Shown piece after piece: positions 1 to 5,145 of a DNA stretch of 6,203 nucleotides. The translations under genes were made by a program, and so were the position numbers. Numbering within the stretch: the first letter of the stretch is position 1; every line of letters starts with the position of its first letter. Source of the stretch: Planctomycetales bacterium. GTDB lineage: Bacteria; Planctomycetota; Planctomycetia; Isosphaerales; Isosphaeraceae. The notes below the pieces were generated by a model that saw nothing but the letters and a program-made list of their open reading frames with translations, was not told the origin of the DNA and ran no database searches. The stretch lies in contig DAIDJI010000351.1 in NCBI GenBank assembly GCA_027451455.1, forward strand, positions 1 to 6,203, written 5' to 3'.

Positions 1-2
1 TC

Positions 3-302
3 ATTGAGCGGAAGGCCCGCGTCAGGATCGCCGAGCTCACGAGCACCGAGCGGCTTGACGGGTGGCGTGAAGCGTACCGCTCCGCGTGCACGGCGCTCTA
101 CGAGACCCTCTTCGGCGGCCTCGTCCTGGACTACGACGGGACGCTCTGCCACGAGTTGGAGCGGTTCGATCCGCTGCCCGGGGAGATGGCCGCCGAGTTC
201 CTCCGTCTCCTTCGCGGCGTGGTGCGGATCGGGATCGCTACCGGGCGCGGCAAATCCGTGCGGAAGTCCCTGCAGCTAGTGGGTCACTTGGGTTGCACGT
301 AG
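3..302 (+). pseudogene. HAD-superfamily phosphatase fragment, 5' end outside window, 3' end truncated
   Basis: The frame is open from the left edge for 99 codons and ends at TAG 300-302. HAD hydrolases use an Asp nucleophile to remove phosphate groups in the cytoplasm. Motif I is clear as LDYDGTL at visible residues 42-48 (nucleophile D43, general acid D45), preceded by the hydrophobic strand LFGGLV. Motif II is clear as GIATGR at residues 77-82 (T80). Motif III (Lys) and motif IV (acidic pair), which complete the active site, are missing because the frame stops 17 residues after motif II. A HAD protein cannot fold or act without them, so the gene is most likely broken. The sequence directly after the stop belongs to an unrelated family (DUF3427) in another frame, which points to a deletion junction near 280-320. 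The HAD assignment is firm, but the substrate is unknown. Confidence 0.75.
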
Positions 303-303
303 C

Positions 304-552
304 CATAAGGCACCTTCGGCCGACTCGCCGACCGGGCGTCGGTACGTCGAGCACGAGGCGCGGGGCCCCTCGATCCGGCTCTTCGTTCGGGAGCACCGGG
401 GTCGTCAGGGGCTGTCCGAGCCGTTCCTTTTCTTCGGACCGGCCCGCTACGTGGGCCACACCGGCAGCCGACCGATGAGCATCACCTGGGAGCTGCTGCA
501 CCCGCTTCCAGCCCGGCTCTACCGCCAACTGGCCCGGCTGACGGTCGCGTGA
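304..552 (+). pseudogene. C-terminal remnant of a DUF3427 protein (helicase or nuclease tail)
   Basis: In the frame ending at TGA 550-552 the translation contains TGRRYVEHEARGPSIRLFVR, then SEPFLFFGPARYVGHTGSRP, then MSITWELLHPLPARLYRQLA. This is the characteristic end of DUF3427: a SPTGRRY entry, an LFVRE strand, an F-x-GPARYV-x-H turn and a final W-x-L-x-HPLPA helix. DUF3427 normally forms the C-terminus of much larger proteins, often SF2 helicases with a PLD-like nuclease domain or HNH-type proteins. Here only about 80 residues survive. The frame is closed upstream by TAG 277-279, and there is no start codon with a Shine-Dalgarno site. The true end of the ancestral protein seems intact while everything before it is gone. 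It abuts the truncated HAD gene, so both probably lost material in one deletion. The family call rests on remembered family features, not on a search. Confidence 0.72.
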
Positions 553-887
553 CCTCCAAGGGAGGGCGCCCGTCCGTCGGCCTTCGGCGGCGGTCTCAAC
601 TGGCGCCGGCCTGTCCGGATTGCGGCAGACCAACCCGGTACGCCGATCGCTCCCAAGGACTGCGACACCGAGGGCATCCGGCGGGCTTCGGCCAGGGCGA
701 GCCCCGGGGCGGAAGCCGGGACTGTAGACCGACCCGAACAGCCCGAGCACGGCCGAGGCGCCGGCGTGAGCCGTAAGCGGCACAGGCAGAGGGCTTGGGC
801 TTCCGAGGTGGATGCCGCCGGAAGTTGGTAGTATAACCAGGTCCCCCGTGGGTGACTTCCGCCGGGTCGTGGGCCAGGGAGGCGAGT
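553..887. other. Gene-poor stretch, no supported gene
   Basis: These 335 bases lie between the DUF3427 remnant and the cysteine hydrolase gene. Short open frames exist on both strands. The plus-strand one from 549 contains a CPDCGRPTR zinc-knuckle-like string, but it soon becomes Arg- and Pro-rich and has no Shine-Dalgarno site. The minus-strand frames here are antisense shadows or low-complexity GC-driven ORFs. The stretch may be further decayed coding sequence. The only regulatory hint is the weak promoter-like site near 832. Confidence 0.5.
809..837 (+). promoter_or_regulatory. Weak candidate promoter for the cysteine hydrolase operon
   Basis: A locally AT-rich TATAAC at 832-837 is a fair -10 element in an otherwise very GC-rich region. 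A 17-base spacer places the -35 position at 809-814 (TGGATG), which matches TTGACA poorly. Transcription would start near 844, giving a leader of about 44 bases before the ATG at 888. The position makes sense, but the motif match is weak. Confidence 0.28.
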
Positions 888-1424
888 ATGGGTCGCGCGC
901 TGCTTGTGATCGACGTGCAGAACGAGTACTTCACCGGCGCTCTGCCGATCACCCACCCGGCCGGGCACCTGGAGCGGATCCTCGAAGTGATGGACGCGGC
1001 CCGGGGTAAGGTCCCCACGGTGGTCATTCAGCACCATTCCGAGGGGATGCCGATCTTCCGCAGGGGAAGCACGGAGTGGGAGCTGCACCCGGAGGTCGCG
1101 GCCCGGCCCCGCGATTTGCTGATCCAGAAGTCGTTGCCCGGCAGCTTCACCCACACGCCGCTCGAGGAGTGGCTGAGAGAACGCGGGATCGATACGGTCG
1201 CGATCGCCGGCTACATGACGCATATGTGCTGCGACACGACGGCCCGCCAGGCAGTCCACCGCGGCTTCAAGTCGGAGTTCCTCAGCGACGCGACCGGGAC
1301 GCTCCCGCTGTCGAACGTCGGCGGCGCGGTGACCGCGGAGGAGCTGCAGCGCTCGATCCTGGCCGCCCAGGCGCAACTGCTGAGCGAGGTGCTGCCCTCA
1401 AACCGATGGATCGAGCGGCTGTGA
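888..1424 (+). CDS. Isochorismatase-like cysteine hydrolase
   Basis: This 178-residue protein belongs to the isochorismatase/nicotinamidase family of cytoplasmic hydrolases, which use an Asp-Lys-Cys triad to cleave amide or related bonds. All three parts are visible: LLVIDVQNEYF with D9, KSLPGSF with K81, and GYMTHMCCDTTAR with the catalytic Cys at 114. The IAGY segment before the Cys is the usual cis-peptide region. The length is normal for stand-alone family members, so the gene looks intact. The start at 888 is chosen because AGGGAGG (876-882) lies five bases upstream; the in-frame ATG at 852 has no such site. The residue after the catalytic Cys is a second Cys (C115), where Val is usual. 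The substrate cannot be told: the family includes nicotinamidases, N-carbamoylsarcosine amidases, ureidoacrylate hydrolases and many uncharacterised members. A DUF1697 gene follows after 34 bases on the same strand and is probably co-transcribed. Confidence 0.93.
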   Translation: MGRALLVIDVQNEYFTGALPITHPAGHLERILEVMDAARGKVPTVVIQHHSEGMPIFRRGSTEWELHPEVAARPRDLLIQKSLPGSFTHTPLEEWLRERGIDTVAIAGYMTHMCCDTTARQAVHRGFKSEFLSDATGTLPLSNVGGAVTAEELQRSILAAQAQLLSEVLPSNRWIERL

Positions 1425-1458
1425 GTCGTGCCCCACGGCGCCCGGGACCAGCATCACC

Positions 1459-1974
1459 ATGAACGCCTATGTCGCCCTCCTTCGGGCCGTCAACGTCGGC
1501 GGCACCGGCAAGCTCCCGATGAGCGACCTCAAGGCGATGTGCCAACGGGCGGGACTACTCGAGGTCCGGACTTACATCGCCAGCGGCAACGTTGTCTTCG
1601 CGAGCCGGGAGCCCGAGGCCCGGGTCAAGGCCGCACTGGAGGCGGCCCTGGAGGCCTACGCCGGCAAGCCGGTCGGCGTGCTGGTGCGCACCGCCGCCGA
1701 GATGGCGGAGGTCGTTGCCGGCAACCCGTTCCCGGACGCCGCGCCCGGCCGGACGGTGGCCATCTTCCTCGACGAGCCGCCGCCCCGCGACGCGGTGGAG
1801 CGAGCCACCGGCCGGGCCGACGAGGAGATCCGCCTCGGGCGCCGGGAGATCTACGTCCATTACGGCGACGGGATGGGCCGCTCCAGGCTGAAGATCCCGG
1901 CCGCCAGGGCCGGCACGGCGCGGAACATCAATACGGTCACCAGGTTGGCCGACATGGCCGCCGAGCTAGGCTGA
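1459..1974 (+). CDS. DUF1697 family protein
   Basis: This complete 171-residue protein fits DUF1697, a widespread bacterial family of soluble proteins without an established biochemical role. Family landmarks are all present in order: the N-terminal strand and turn YVALLRAVNVGG (residues 4-15), a KLPM segment, the RTYIASGNVVF block (37-47), a central region that ends in VAGNPF (86-91), and the C-terminal TARNINTVTRLADM (153-166), where the usual form is TARNWNTV. The length matches the family. The first in-frame ATG is at 1459, and the Shine-Dalgarno signal is weak (a GGGA about ten bases upstream). With only 34 bases after the hydrolase stop, translation probably relies on a shared transcript. 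There is no signal peptide or membrane segment, and no sign of damage. The name is certain at family level; any function would be speculation. Confidence 0.93.
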   Translation: MNAYVALLRAVNVGGTGKLPMSDLKAMCQRAGLLEVRTYIASGNVVFASREPEARVKAALEAALEAYAGKPVGVLVRTAAEMAEVVAGNPFPDAAPGRTVAIFLDEPPPRDAVERATGRADEEIRLGRREIYVHYGDGMGRSRLKIPAARAGTARNINTVTRLADMAAELG

Positions 1975-2257
1975 TCGGCCGGGACGGATGCCCACGACAA
2001 ACGGAGGTTGGGCCAGGAAGGACCGGCGTTCCTCCGTGGCGACCACGGTCCCCGGGAGGCTGGCCCTGAGGCGGTTTCGCGACCAGGCCCTCGACTCCTC
2101 GGCGGCCAACTTCCCTTGCCCGGATAACTCCCGGATGGCATGGGGAGGGCTCACATCCATGTCGCAAGCACCGATCCACGTGACCGGCGCCGCAGGCCGG
2201 ATCGTCGGAGTGGGCGGAGATGCCCCGGCCGGCGATCGTCACGGATCCCGGCCCGGC
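1975..2257. other. Intergenic stretch between convergent genes
   Basis: These 283 bases separate the DUF1697 gene (plus) from the J-domain gene (minus). Open frames occur on both strands. A 64-codon minus-strand frame (1966-2160) has no convincing Shine-Dalgarno site, overlaps the end of the DUF1697 gene, and does not look like a known protein. The part nearest the J-domain gene holds a strong stem-loop, listed separately. The rest shows no recognisable element. Confidence 0.5.
2227..2253 (-). terminator. Stem-loop after the J-domain gene
   Basis: GGCCGG (2227-2232) pairs with CCGGCC (2248-2253), and the inner GATC copies (2234-2237 and 2244-2247) extend the stem past one bulged C at 2233, around a six-base loop. 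It begins five bases downstream of the J-domain gene's stop on the minus strand. There is no T-run, so it may be a GC-rich terminator or a 3' end stabiliser rather than a classical intrinsic terminator. Confidence 0.45.
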
Positions 2258-2803
2258 TCACCCCCGCCACTCGGCGTACCAGGCGGCATCCTCGTAGGCG
2301 GCATTCAGCGCCACCATCGTCGCGTGATCGCCGCCCCGGTCCGGGTGCATCAGGAGGGCCCTCCGCCGATAGGCGGCCCTGATCTCGGCGAGCGATGCGG
2401 CGGTCGAGAGGCCGAGCGTCGCGAACGCGACCGAGGGGATGCCGCCGGGCCACGACGCCGCCCGGGCCCGCTCCCTGGCCCGCCGCTCCTCCTCTTCTCG
2501 CCTCATCAGGAGGTCGTCGGCATGGGCCGCGATCCCGCCGGTGCTCACGCCATGTAAGAGGAACCGGGCCCGCGCCTTGCGGTCCGAGAGCACGTCCTCG
2601 GCGTTCGTGGCCCAGCGTTCGGCGACGTCTCGGAGCGTGGGATTTGAACGGAGCCGCTCCAGGAAAGCGGCTTCCGCCTCATCGCGGTCCCGGTACTGTC
2701 CGAGGTGGAGGACGATGCGGCTGCGGATGCGCCCCCTGGGCCGGTGCTGCTCGACGACGACCCAGATGATCCGATCGTCCTGCTCCACGGCCATCAGAAG
2801 CAT
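2258..2803 (-). CDS. Protein with a C-terminal J-domain (DnaJ-like)
   Basis: The 181-residue product carries a J-domain at its C-terminus, about residues 126-178. The helix AEIRAAYRRRALLMHPDRGG includes the HPD motif at 153-155, which in this family stimulates the ATPase of an Hsp70 (DnaK) partner. A following helix, VALNAAYEDA, completes the fold. There is no Gly/Phe region, zinc domain or client-binding C-terminal domain, so this is not DnaJ itself but a specialised J-protein. The first ~95 residues start with two hydrophobic strands (IIWVVVEQ and SRIVLHLGQY) and continue into helical sequence; I do not recognise this domain. Residues 100-115 are Arg/Glu-rich and probably a helical linker. 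I chose the ATG at 2803, which has a GGGGAG about ten bases upstream; 2794 (Met4) and 2854 are in-frame alternatives. A longer frame to 3088 lacks family support. No membrane segment is seen. It is transcribed away from the methyltransferase remnant. Confidence 0.85.
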   Translation of the reverse strand: MLLMAVEQDDRIIWVVVEQHRPRGRIRSRIVLHLGQYRDRDEAEAAFLERLRSNPTLRDVAERWATNAEDVLSDRKARARFLLHGVSTGGIAAHADDLLMRREEEERRARERARAASWPGGIPSVAFATLGLSTAASLAEIRAAYRRRALLMHPDRGGDHATMVALNAAYEDAAWYAEWRG

Positions 2804-2936
2804 CGCGGCGGCTCTCCCCGCATCCCATCTCCTCCCCGGCCGACGCGTCCCCATCGAGCATCGCATCTGGGCCGGCGGCCGGCAAGCCGCCTGGAATCGA
2901 AGGCATCGCAGTCGACCCGAAAGCGAGGACACCACG

Positions 2937-3363
2937 ATGAGCAGTATCGGCCTCGGCATCGCGACGGGGCTCACCCTGACCGAGATCGCCGGGGGCGACG
3001 ATGACACCGAGAGAGAATGGAACCGACGGCTCCGGAAGTACGACACGCGGACCTTCGACCGTGTCGCCCAGGGGCAGCACTCCATCAACGAGGTCGAATG
3101 GCTCGACGCCGACGGGAAGGTCGTTGGTTCGCCGGTTCGAGTTCACCACGCGCTACGTGCACGAGTCGGCGATGGCCCTGCTCCTGCGCCTCGCAGGGTT
3201 TTCCCGCCGGGAGATCCTCGGCGGCCTCGACCGCCGGCCTCTCGAGCGTGGGAGCGACGCGATGGTCATCCTCGCCCGGGACGACGGAAGCGGGTCGTCC
3301 CGGGCCTGGTCGGCGATAAATCTCGATACGATGGGCTTCCCCGCTGGCTGCTCGTCTGGTTGA
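2937..3363 (+). pseudogene. SAM-dependent methyltransferase C-terminal remnant, frameshifted
   Basis: From ATG 2937 the frame reads into TFDRVAQGQHSINEVEWLDA, which matches the beta-strand region before the C-terminal end of class I methyltransferases. Near 3120 the homology leaves this frame. It continues one frame over as LVRRFEFTTRYVHESAMALL, then LRLAGFSRREILGGLDRRPL and a SDAMVILARDD end, stopping at TGA 3361-3363. These are the usual final elements of this subgroup: an FEF-x-x-RY strand, a hydrophobic helix, LLRLAGF, FDRxPL and a terminal VxxAR strand. Removing one G at 3119-3120 would give a continuous DGKSLVRRFEF. The N-terminal SAM-binding half with its glycine-rich loop is absent; only about 20 unrelated-looking residues precede the homologous part. 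A good Shine-Dalgarno site (GAGGA, seven bases before the ATG) is still present. The piece cannot bind SAM as it stands, so it is a remnant, unless the shift is a sequencing error in a partner subunit. Confidence 0.7.
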
Positions 3364-3461
3364 CGGGCCGACCTTCATCGGCGAAGATCCGAAGCAAGCC
3401 GGGATCAAGACGGCTCCCGGGTGATCGAGGGCATCACGCTGCGATTCATGGGAGGCTGGCC

Positions 3462-3905
3462 ATGGCGGGCTCGACGGACGATCCGCACGATCTGAACCGC
3501 TTCGTCCTCGCCCAGGAGGGCGATTACGAGCAGGCGCTCGCCGAGATCCGGGCCGGGCGGAAGCGATCGCACTGGATGTGGTACATCTTCCCGCAGATCG
3601 ACGGGCTGGGATTCAGCTCCATGTCGCGGCGGTACGCGATCAGGTCCACCGAGGAGGCCAGGGCCTACCTCGATCACCCCGTGCTCGGGCCGCGGCTGCT
3701 CGAGTGCGCCGAGGCCGCCCTGAGTATCGAGGGCCGGTCCGCCCACGACATCTTCGGCTCGCCCGACGACATGAAGCTCCGGTCCTGCGCGACCCTGTTC
3801 GCGGCCGTGACGCCCGCGGATTCCCCGTTCGCCCGGCTGCTGGATCGGTTCTACGACGGGGAACGTGACGCCAGGACGCTCCAACTGCTCGAGGCGGCGG
3901 GCTGA
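3462..3905 (+). CDS. DUF1810 family protein
   Basis: This complete 147-residue protein is a typical DUF1810 member, a soluble bacterial family without an established activity. The landmarks are conserved: DPHDLNRFVLAQ (7-18), the RKRSHWMWYIFPQ block (33-45), a YAI segment, EARAYLDHPVLGPRLLEC (65-82), the EGRSAHDIFGSPDDMKLRS stretch (90-108) and the final RFYDGERDARTLQLL (129-143). The conserved His-Trp-x-Trp core and the DDxKLRS loop are intact. The ATG at 3462 is chosen because GGGAGG lies six bases upstream and because the family begins here; the same frame is open far upstream without meaning. There is no signal peptide or membrane helix. It lies 98 bases after the methyltransferase remnant, with no proof of shared transcription, and two stem-loops follow its stop. 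Confidence 0.94.
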   Translation: MAGSTDDPHDLNRFVLAQEGDYEQALAEIRAGRKRSHWMWYIFPQIDGLGFSSMSRRYAIRSTEEARAYLDHPVLGPRLLECAEAALSIEGRSAHDIFGSPDDMKLRSCATLFAAVTPADSPFARLLDRFYDGERDARTLQLLEAAG

Positions 3906-3917
3906 GCGTCTGAGCCT

Positions 3918-3960
3918 CCGGGCCTCTGAGGCGCCCGGCGAACCGGGGGCGGCTCCGGTT
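3918..3960 (+). terminator. Two tandem GC-rich stem-loops after the DUF1810 gene
   Basis: The first stem pairs CCGGGC (3918-3923) with GCCCGG (3933-3938) around nine bases. The second pairs AACCGG (3941-3946) with CCGGTT (3955-3960) around eight bases. They start 12 bases after the stop codon, a typical place for termination. No T-run follows, so efficiency is uncertain. They could also end antisense transcription from the minus-strand cluster on the right. Confidence 0.42.
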
Positions 3961-4042
3961 GGTCTGCGACCGAGCTGGCCGGCATGCGATGGCGAAGTCC
4001 GCTACGAGTTTGGCGGCATCGGCGCCGCCGCCCGTCCCGCCG

Positions 4043-4432
4043 CTAACCCCACGAGTATGGGAGGTCACGGGATCGGCGCACGGGATCTGCTCCGAAATCC
4101 ACTTCCCACAGGTCGGCCGGCCCAGTTCTCGGCTCGCCATGACCTCCCGGTTCGCCGTCTGCAGCGAGAAACCCTGGTAGATATCCACAGACGCCAGGGC
4201 CAGACCCAGGACGATGGCAGTGACCGCGTGCCCGGCCTCGTGAAGGGCGACGTACCGGGGGTCGTACGGATCGGCTCGATGCGTCCCGTTGCGAGCACGC
4301 TACTTGAACAGGTCCGCACGAGTCCGGAGCCCATCGTGGGCTGAAATCGATGATCGGCTCGGAATACCTGTGCACGGTCAGGTTCAGGGTGGCCAGGGCG
4401 ATCAGCCAGAGCAGCAGGGAGATGCGGAACAT
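4043..4432 (-). pseudogene. Membrane-anchored HEAGH metalloprotease-like gene, frameshifted
   Basis: The start at 4432 is convincing: AAGGAG lies six bases upstream of the ATG, and the product begins with a hydrophobic segment, MFRISLLLWLIALATLNLTV, which is a signal anchor or signal peptide. After about 50 residues this frame loses sense. The neighbouring frame then reads RADPYDPRYVALHEAGHAV, followed by TAIVLGLALASVDIYQGFSL. HEAGH (4228-4242) is the HExxH zinc site on a helix, in the form seen in M41/FtsH-type peptidases and related small planctomycete proteins. The HEAGH frame has a stop at 4300-4302, so the shift lies between 4300 and 4242; one extra base would explain it. The 3' end is uncertain. 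The original frame ends at 4043, while the HEAGH frame stays open into the antisense of the DUF1810 gene. No third zinc ligand or ATPase domain can be named. It is probably a recently broken gene, or an assembly error. Confidence 0.6.
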
Positions 4433-4521
4433 CGGCGACTCCTTCGCCGGATGTTACCCCGGCCGGGCCGCAGGTTCCGCATCCTTCCGGAGCGGCGTCG
4501 CACCGTCTGACGATCCATAGA

Positions 4522-4650
4522 TCACGGCAGGATGGAGGCCGAAAACTCCGAGCAAGGGTGAATCCCCTGAAGCCCTTGTTCACCAGCCAGAAAGGTCTTC
4601 GCTCGCCGAACTGCTTCGGGATCGGGAACGAGTTCGCGCCCGAGAATCAT
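4522..4650 (-). CDS. Possible small coupled ORF of unknown function
   Basis: The ATG overlaps the TGA of the upstream membrane-protein gene as ATGA (4650-4647), the usual geometry for translational coupling. The product would be 42 residues, beginning MILGRELVPDPEAVRRAKTF. The first 30 residues look helical and protein-like, while the end is unremarkable. I do not recognise a family. The overlap may be chance, since the frame is also open further upstream within the membrane gene. Confidence 0.28.
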   Translation of the reverse strand: MILGRELVPDPEAVRRAKTFLAGEQGLQGIHPCSEFSASILP

Positions 4651-5033
4651 CGCTTCCGCTTCTTCGTTCGACCCCTGCGCTTCCCTCCGACCTTGGGCTT
4701 CGGTTCCGGCCTCGCCGTCAGGAGGGCGATGCCCGCTCCAATAAGGAGACAGGTGATGCTGAGCGATCGCAGCACCAGGGGTCCCCATTCGTTGGCCAGG
4801 CTATTCGCCTCGGACTGAGTTCGCGGCGGAGAATAATAGAGCCGGATGAAGACGATCGCAATCGTCAAGGGAAACGGCGACAACCAGACGGCGGCGGCCA
4901 GTCGGTCCATCTCGATCGGTACGACCTTGCGCGCGAACCGCGTCGGGCCTCGGAATAACGAACGGACGCCGAGGACGCTCGGCGGCGCGAGCAGGAACGC
5001 CGTGAAGATCCCGTCAGGCCAGTCGTGTTCCAT
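4647..5033 (-). CDS. Small integral membrane protein of unknown function
   Basis: The product has 128 residues and no family I recognise. Two membrane helices are clear, at about residues 45-66 (containing LSPFPLTIAIVFIRLYY) and 86-107 (LVLRSLSITCLLIGAGIALL). A third, weaker hydrophobic stretch spans about 9-27. The tail after residue 108 is strongly basic and ends GRTKKRKR, so it should face the cytoplasm and could touch nucleic acid or acidic lipids. The start at 5033 is supported by an AGGTGAGG-type Shine-Dalgarno site about eight bases upstream; the upstream in-frame start at 5087 would overlap the promoter-like site. It follows the secreted beta-protein gene on the same strand, but a stem-loop and a separate promoter candidate lie between them, which suggests independent transcription. 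The last codons overlap the possible small ORF. Confidence 0.78.
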   Translation of the reverse strand: MEHDWPDGIFTAFLLAPPSVLGVRSLFRGPTRFARKVVPIEMDRLAAAVWLSPFPLTIAIVFIRLYYSPPRTQSEANSLANEWGPLVLRSLSITCLLIGAGIALLTARPEPKPKVGGKRRGRTKKRKR

Positions 5034-5058
5034 CGGCGGCCTCACCTCATGTTGGTCG

Positions 5059-5087
5059 CTTGTATCATGCTCATTCAGTGTAGCCAA
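5059..5087 (-). promoter_or_regulatory. Candidate sigma-70-type promoter for the membrane-protein gene
   Basis: Read on the minus strand, TTGGCT (5087-5082) is followed after exactly 17 bases by TACAAG (5064-5059). Each matches its consensus at four of six positions, and the area is clearly more AT-rich than the surroundings. Transcription would start near 5052, leaving a short leader that contains the Shine-Dalgarno site for the ATG at 5033. Confidence 0.45.
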
Positions 5088-5102
5088 CTGAGTAATGGGT
5101 GG

Positions 5103-5129
5103 GCGCGTCGATCGGCTCGACCGACGCGC
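5103..5129 (-). terminator. Stem-loop terminator candidate after the secreted-protein gene
   Basis: GCGCGTCG (5103-5110) and CGACGCGC (5122-5129) form a perfect eight-base-pair stem with an 11-base loop. The element starts 17 bases downstream of the stop of the secreted-protein gene (minus strand) and before the next promoter candidate, the expected place for a terminator. It lacks a T-run. Confidence 0.52.
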
Positions 5130-5145
5130 GACCGCGACGCGACGA

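Noticed and set aside
549..776. Small plus-strand ORF with a CPDCGRPTR zinc-knuckle-like string
   Set aside because: Only one Cys pair is present, the rest is low-complexity basic sequence, the start overlaps the preceding remnant's end by chance, and no ribosome site is seen.
519..1376. Long minus-strand open frame of 285 codons
   Set aside because: It lies antisense to the clearly real cysteine hydrolase gene, is rich in Arg, Gly and Pro as expected for a GC-driven shadow, and has no family features.
1966..2160. Minus-strand 64-codon ORF
   Set aside because: No ribosome site, overlap with the end of the DUF1697 gene, and no recognisable family; kept only as part of the unexplained intergenic stretch.
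3117..3126. Programmed ribosomal frameshift in the methyltransferase remnant
   Set aside because: There is no slippery heptamer or clear downstream pseudoknot, and the protein already lacks its SAM-binding half, so decay or sequence error is simpler.
2439..3461. Long plus-strand open frame leading into the DUF1810 gene (488 codons in total)
   Set aside because: Its first part is antisense to the J-domain gene and its middle covers the wrong frame of the methyltransferase remnant. DUF1810 family homology and a good ribosome site begin only at 3462.
3640..4040. Extension of the HEAGH frame to the left
   Set aside because: The frame stays open, but beyond about 4040 it becomes Arg-rich and runs antisense through the DUF1810 gene, so it probably no longer codes.
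4533..4583. Minus-strand MNKGFRGFTL, like a type IV prepilin/DUF1559 N-terminus
   Set aside because: Prepilin signals need a long hydrophobic helix after GFTL; here ARSFRPPSC follows, and there is no Shine-Dalgarno site.
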